Assembly: GCA_002298885.1 (NCBI GenBank)
Contig: DBMK01000108.1
Span: forward strand, 2,336-16,875
DNA from: Anaerolineaceae bacterium UBA700
GTDB lineage: Bacteria; Chloroflexota; Anaerolineae; Anaerolineales; Anaerolineaceae
Direction: 5' to 3'
Length of the DNA stretch: 14,540 nucleotides
Position numbers and translations under genes: made by a program. The notes under the pieces were generated by a model. That model had not been told where the DNA came from and searched no databases. It saw only the letters and a list, made by a program, of their open reading frames with translations. Below are positions 14,344-14,540 of the stretch, one piece after another; positions within the stretch are counted from its first letter, which is position 1, and each line of letters begins with the position of its first letter.

Positions 14344-14349
14344 ATTATA
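14344..14349 (-). promoter_or_regulatory. Candidate -10 box (TATAAT) of the phosphatase-like gene
   Basis: A perfect TATAAT on the minus strand, predicting a start near 14337 and a leader of about 50 bases containing the ribosome binding site. The best -35 match is TTGTTA at 14370-14365, with a short 15-base spacer, so the promoter is probable but not ideal. The surrounding ATTATAAT is a perfect palindrome, so the box could also be read on the plus strand. Confidence 0.5.
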
Positions 14350-14378
14350 ATGAGCTGGTTATGCTAACAAACCTTCAC

Positions 14379-14525
14379 CACAGAGACTCAGAGGCACTGA
14401 GAAAAATCTTTTCCACGAATTTCACCAATTAAAACGAATTACACAAATTTTTTTTAAAATATTCGTGTCAATTTGTTGTTTTATTAGCGAAATTCGTGGA
14501 TAAAGTCTTTCTCAGTGTCTCTGTG
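14379..14525. repeat. Large imperfect inverted repeat at the right edge
   Basis: Left arm 14379-14423 and right arm 14489-14525 are imperfect reverse complements: CACAGAGA..., CTGAGAAA... and TCCACGAATTTC occur in both, with the left arm carrying about 8 extra bases. The 65-base centre is AT-rich (T-run at about 14448-14455) and partly pairs too. The whole is non-coding and unlike the GC-rich genes beside it. Shape and composition suggest a MITE-like or REP-like element or its remains; no transposase is in the window. It lies 30 bases upstream of the promoter of the gene at 12648-14285, and may extend slightly past 14525. Confidence 0.7.
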
Positions 14526-14540
14526 ACTAGTATATTATTA

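Noticed and set aside
14286..14345. Start of the phosphatase-like protein 20 codons upstream
   Set aside because: That ATG overlaps the -10-like box and lacks a ribosome binding site; the extra residues are not hydrophobic or conserved-looking, while 14285 has GGGAGG in place.
1..14540. CRISPR array, tRNA or rRNA genes, phage or transposase genes
   Set aside because: I saw no regularly spaced direct repeats, cloverleaf-like segments, rRNA motifs or transposase/integrase motifs in the window.

Overview
The window is high-GC bacterial chromosome, most likely from a Chloroflexota (Anaerolineae-like) bacterium. That placement is inferred from the whole gene set: a complex I operon with tandem nuoM genes, a lone MurE-type ligase with a variant motif, a long cytoplasmic Tricorn homologue, and intergenic palindromes of a kind I associate with that phylum. 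No rRNA or other marker gene is present to prove it.

Layout. Positions 1-6865 (+ strand) are the 3' end of a respiratory complex I (nuo) operon: partial nuoK, then nuoL, nuoM, a second nuoM-like gene, and nuoN, with gaps of 2-11 bases and good ribosome binding sites. A 60-base near-perfect hairpin (6873-6932) ends the operon and abuts a solitary MurE-family Mur ligase (6944-8506, +) that looks leaderless. A second perfect palindrome (8544-8608) lies between this gene and the convergent minus-strand block. That block reads right to left: a membrane-anchored alkaline-phosphatase-superfamily enzyme resembling GPI-ethanolamine-phosphate transferases (14285-12648), a small membrane protein of unknown function (12474-12100), and a Tricorn-type protease (11981-8631). 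Each has its own candidate -10 box. A degenerate palindrome lies between the first two, and a 147-base imperfect inverted repeat fills the right edge.

How the genes work together. The nuo genes encode the membrane arm of one proton-pumping NADH:quinone oxidoreductase. The most interesting signal is here. The arm has four antiporter-like subunits (L, M, M', N) rather than three, and the NuoL lateral helix carries an extra 27-residue unit that looks like a duplication of the preceding unit, as expected if the helix had to span one more subunit. The extra NuoM has a rearranged set of charged residues: the conserved TM7 lysine is Leu, with a new Lys in TM5 and a new Glu in TM8. The other genes appear to be independent units for cell wall synthesis, membrane-surface phosphoryl transfer and peptide degradation. 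I see no tRNA, rRNA, CRISPR array, transposase or prophage genes.
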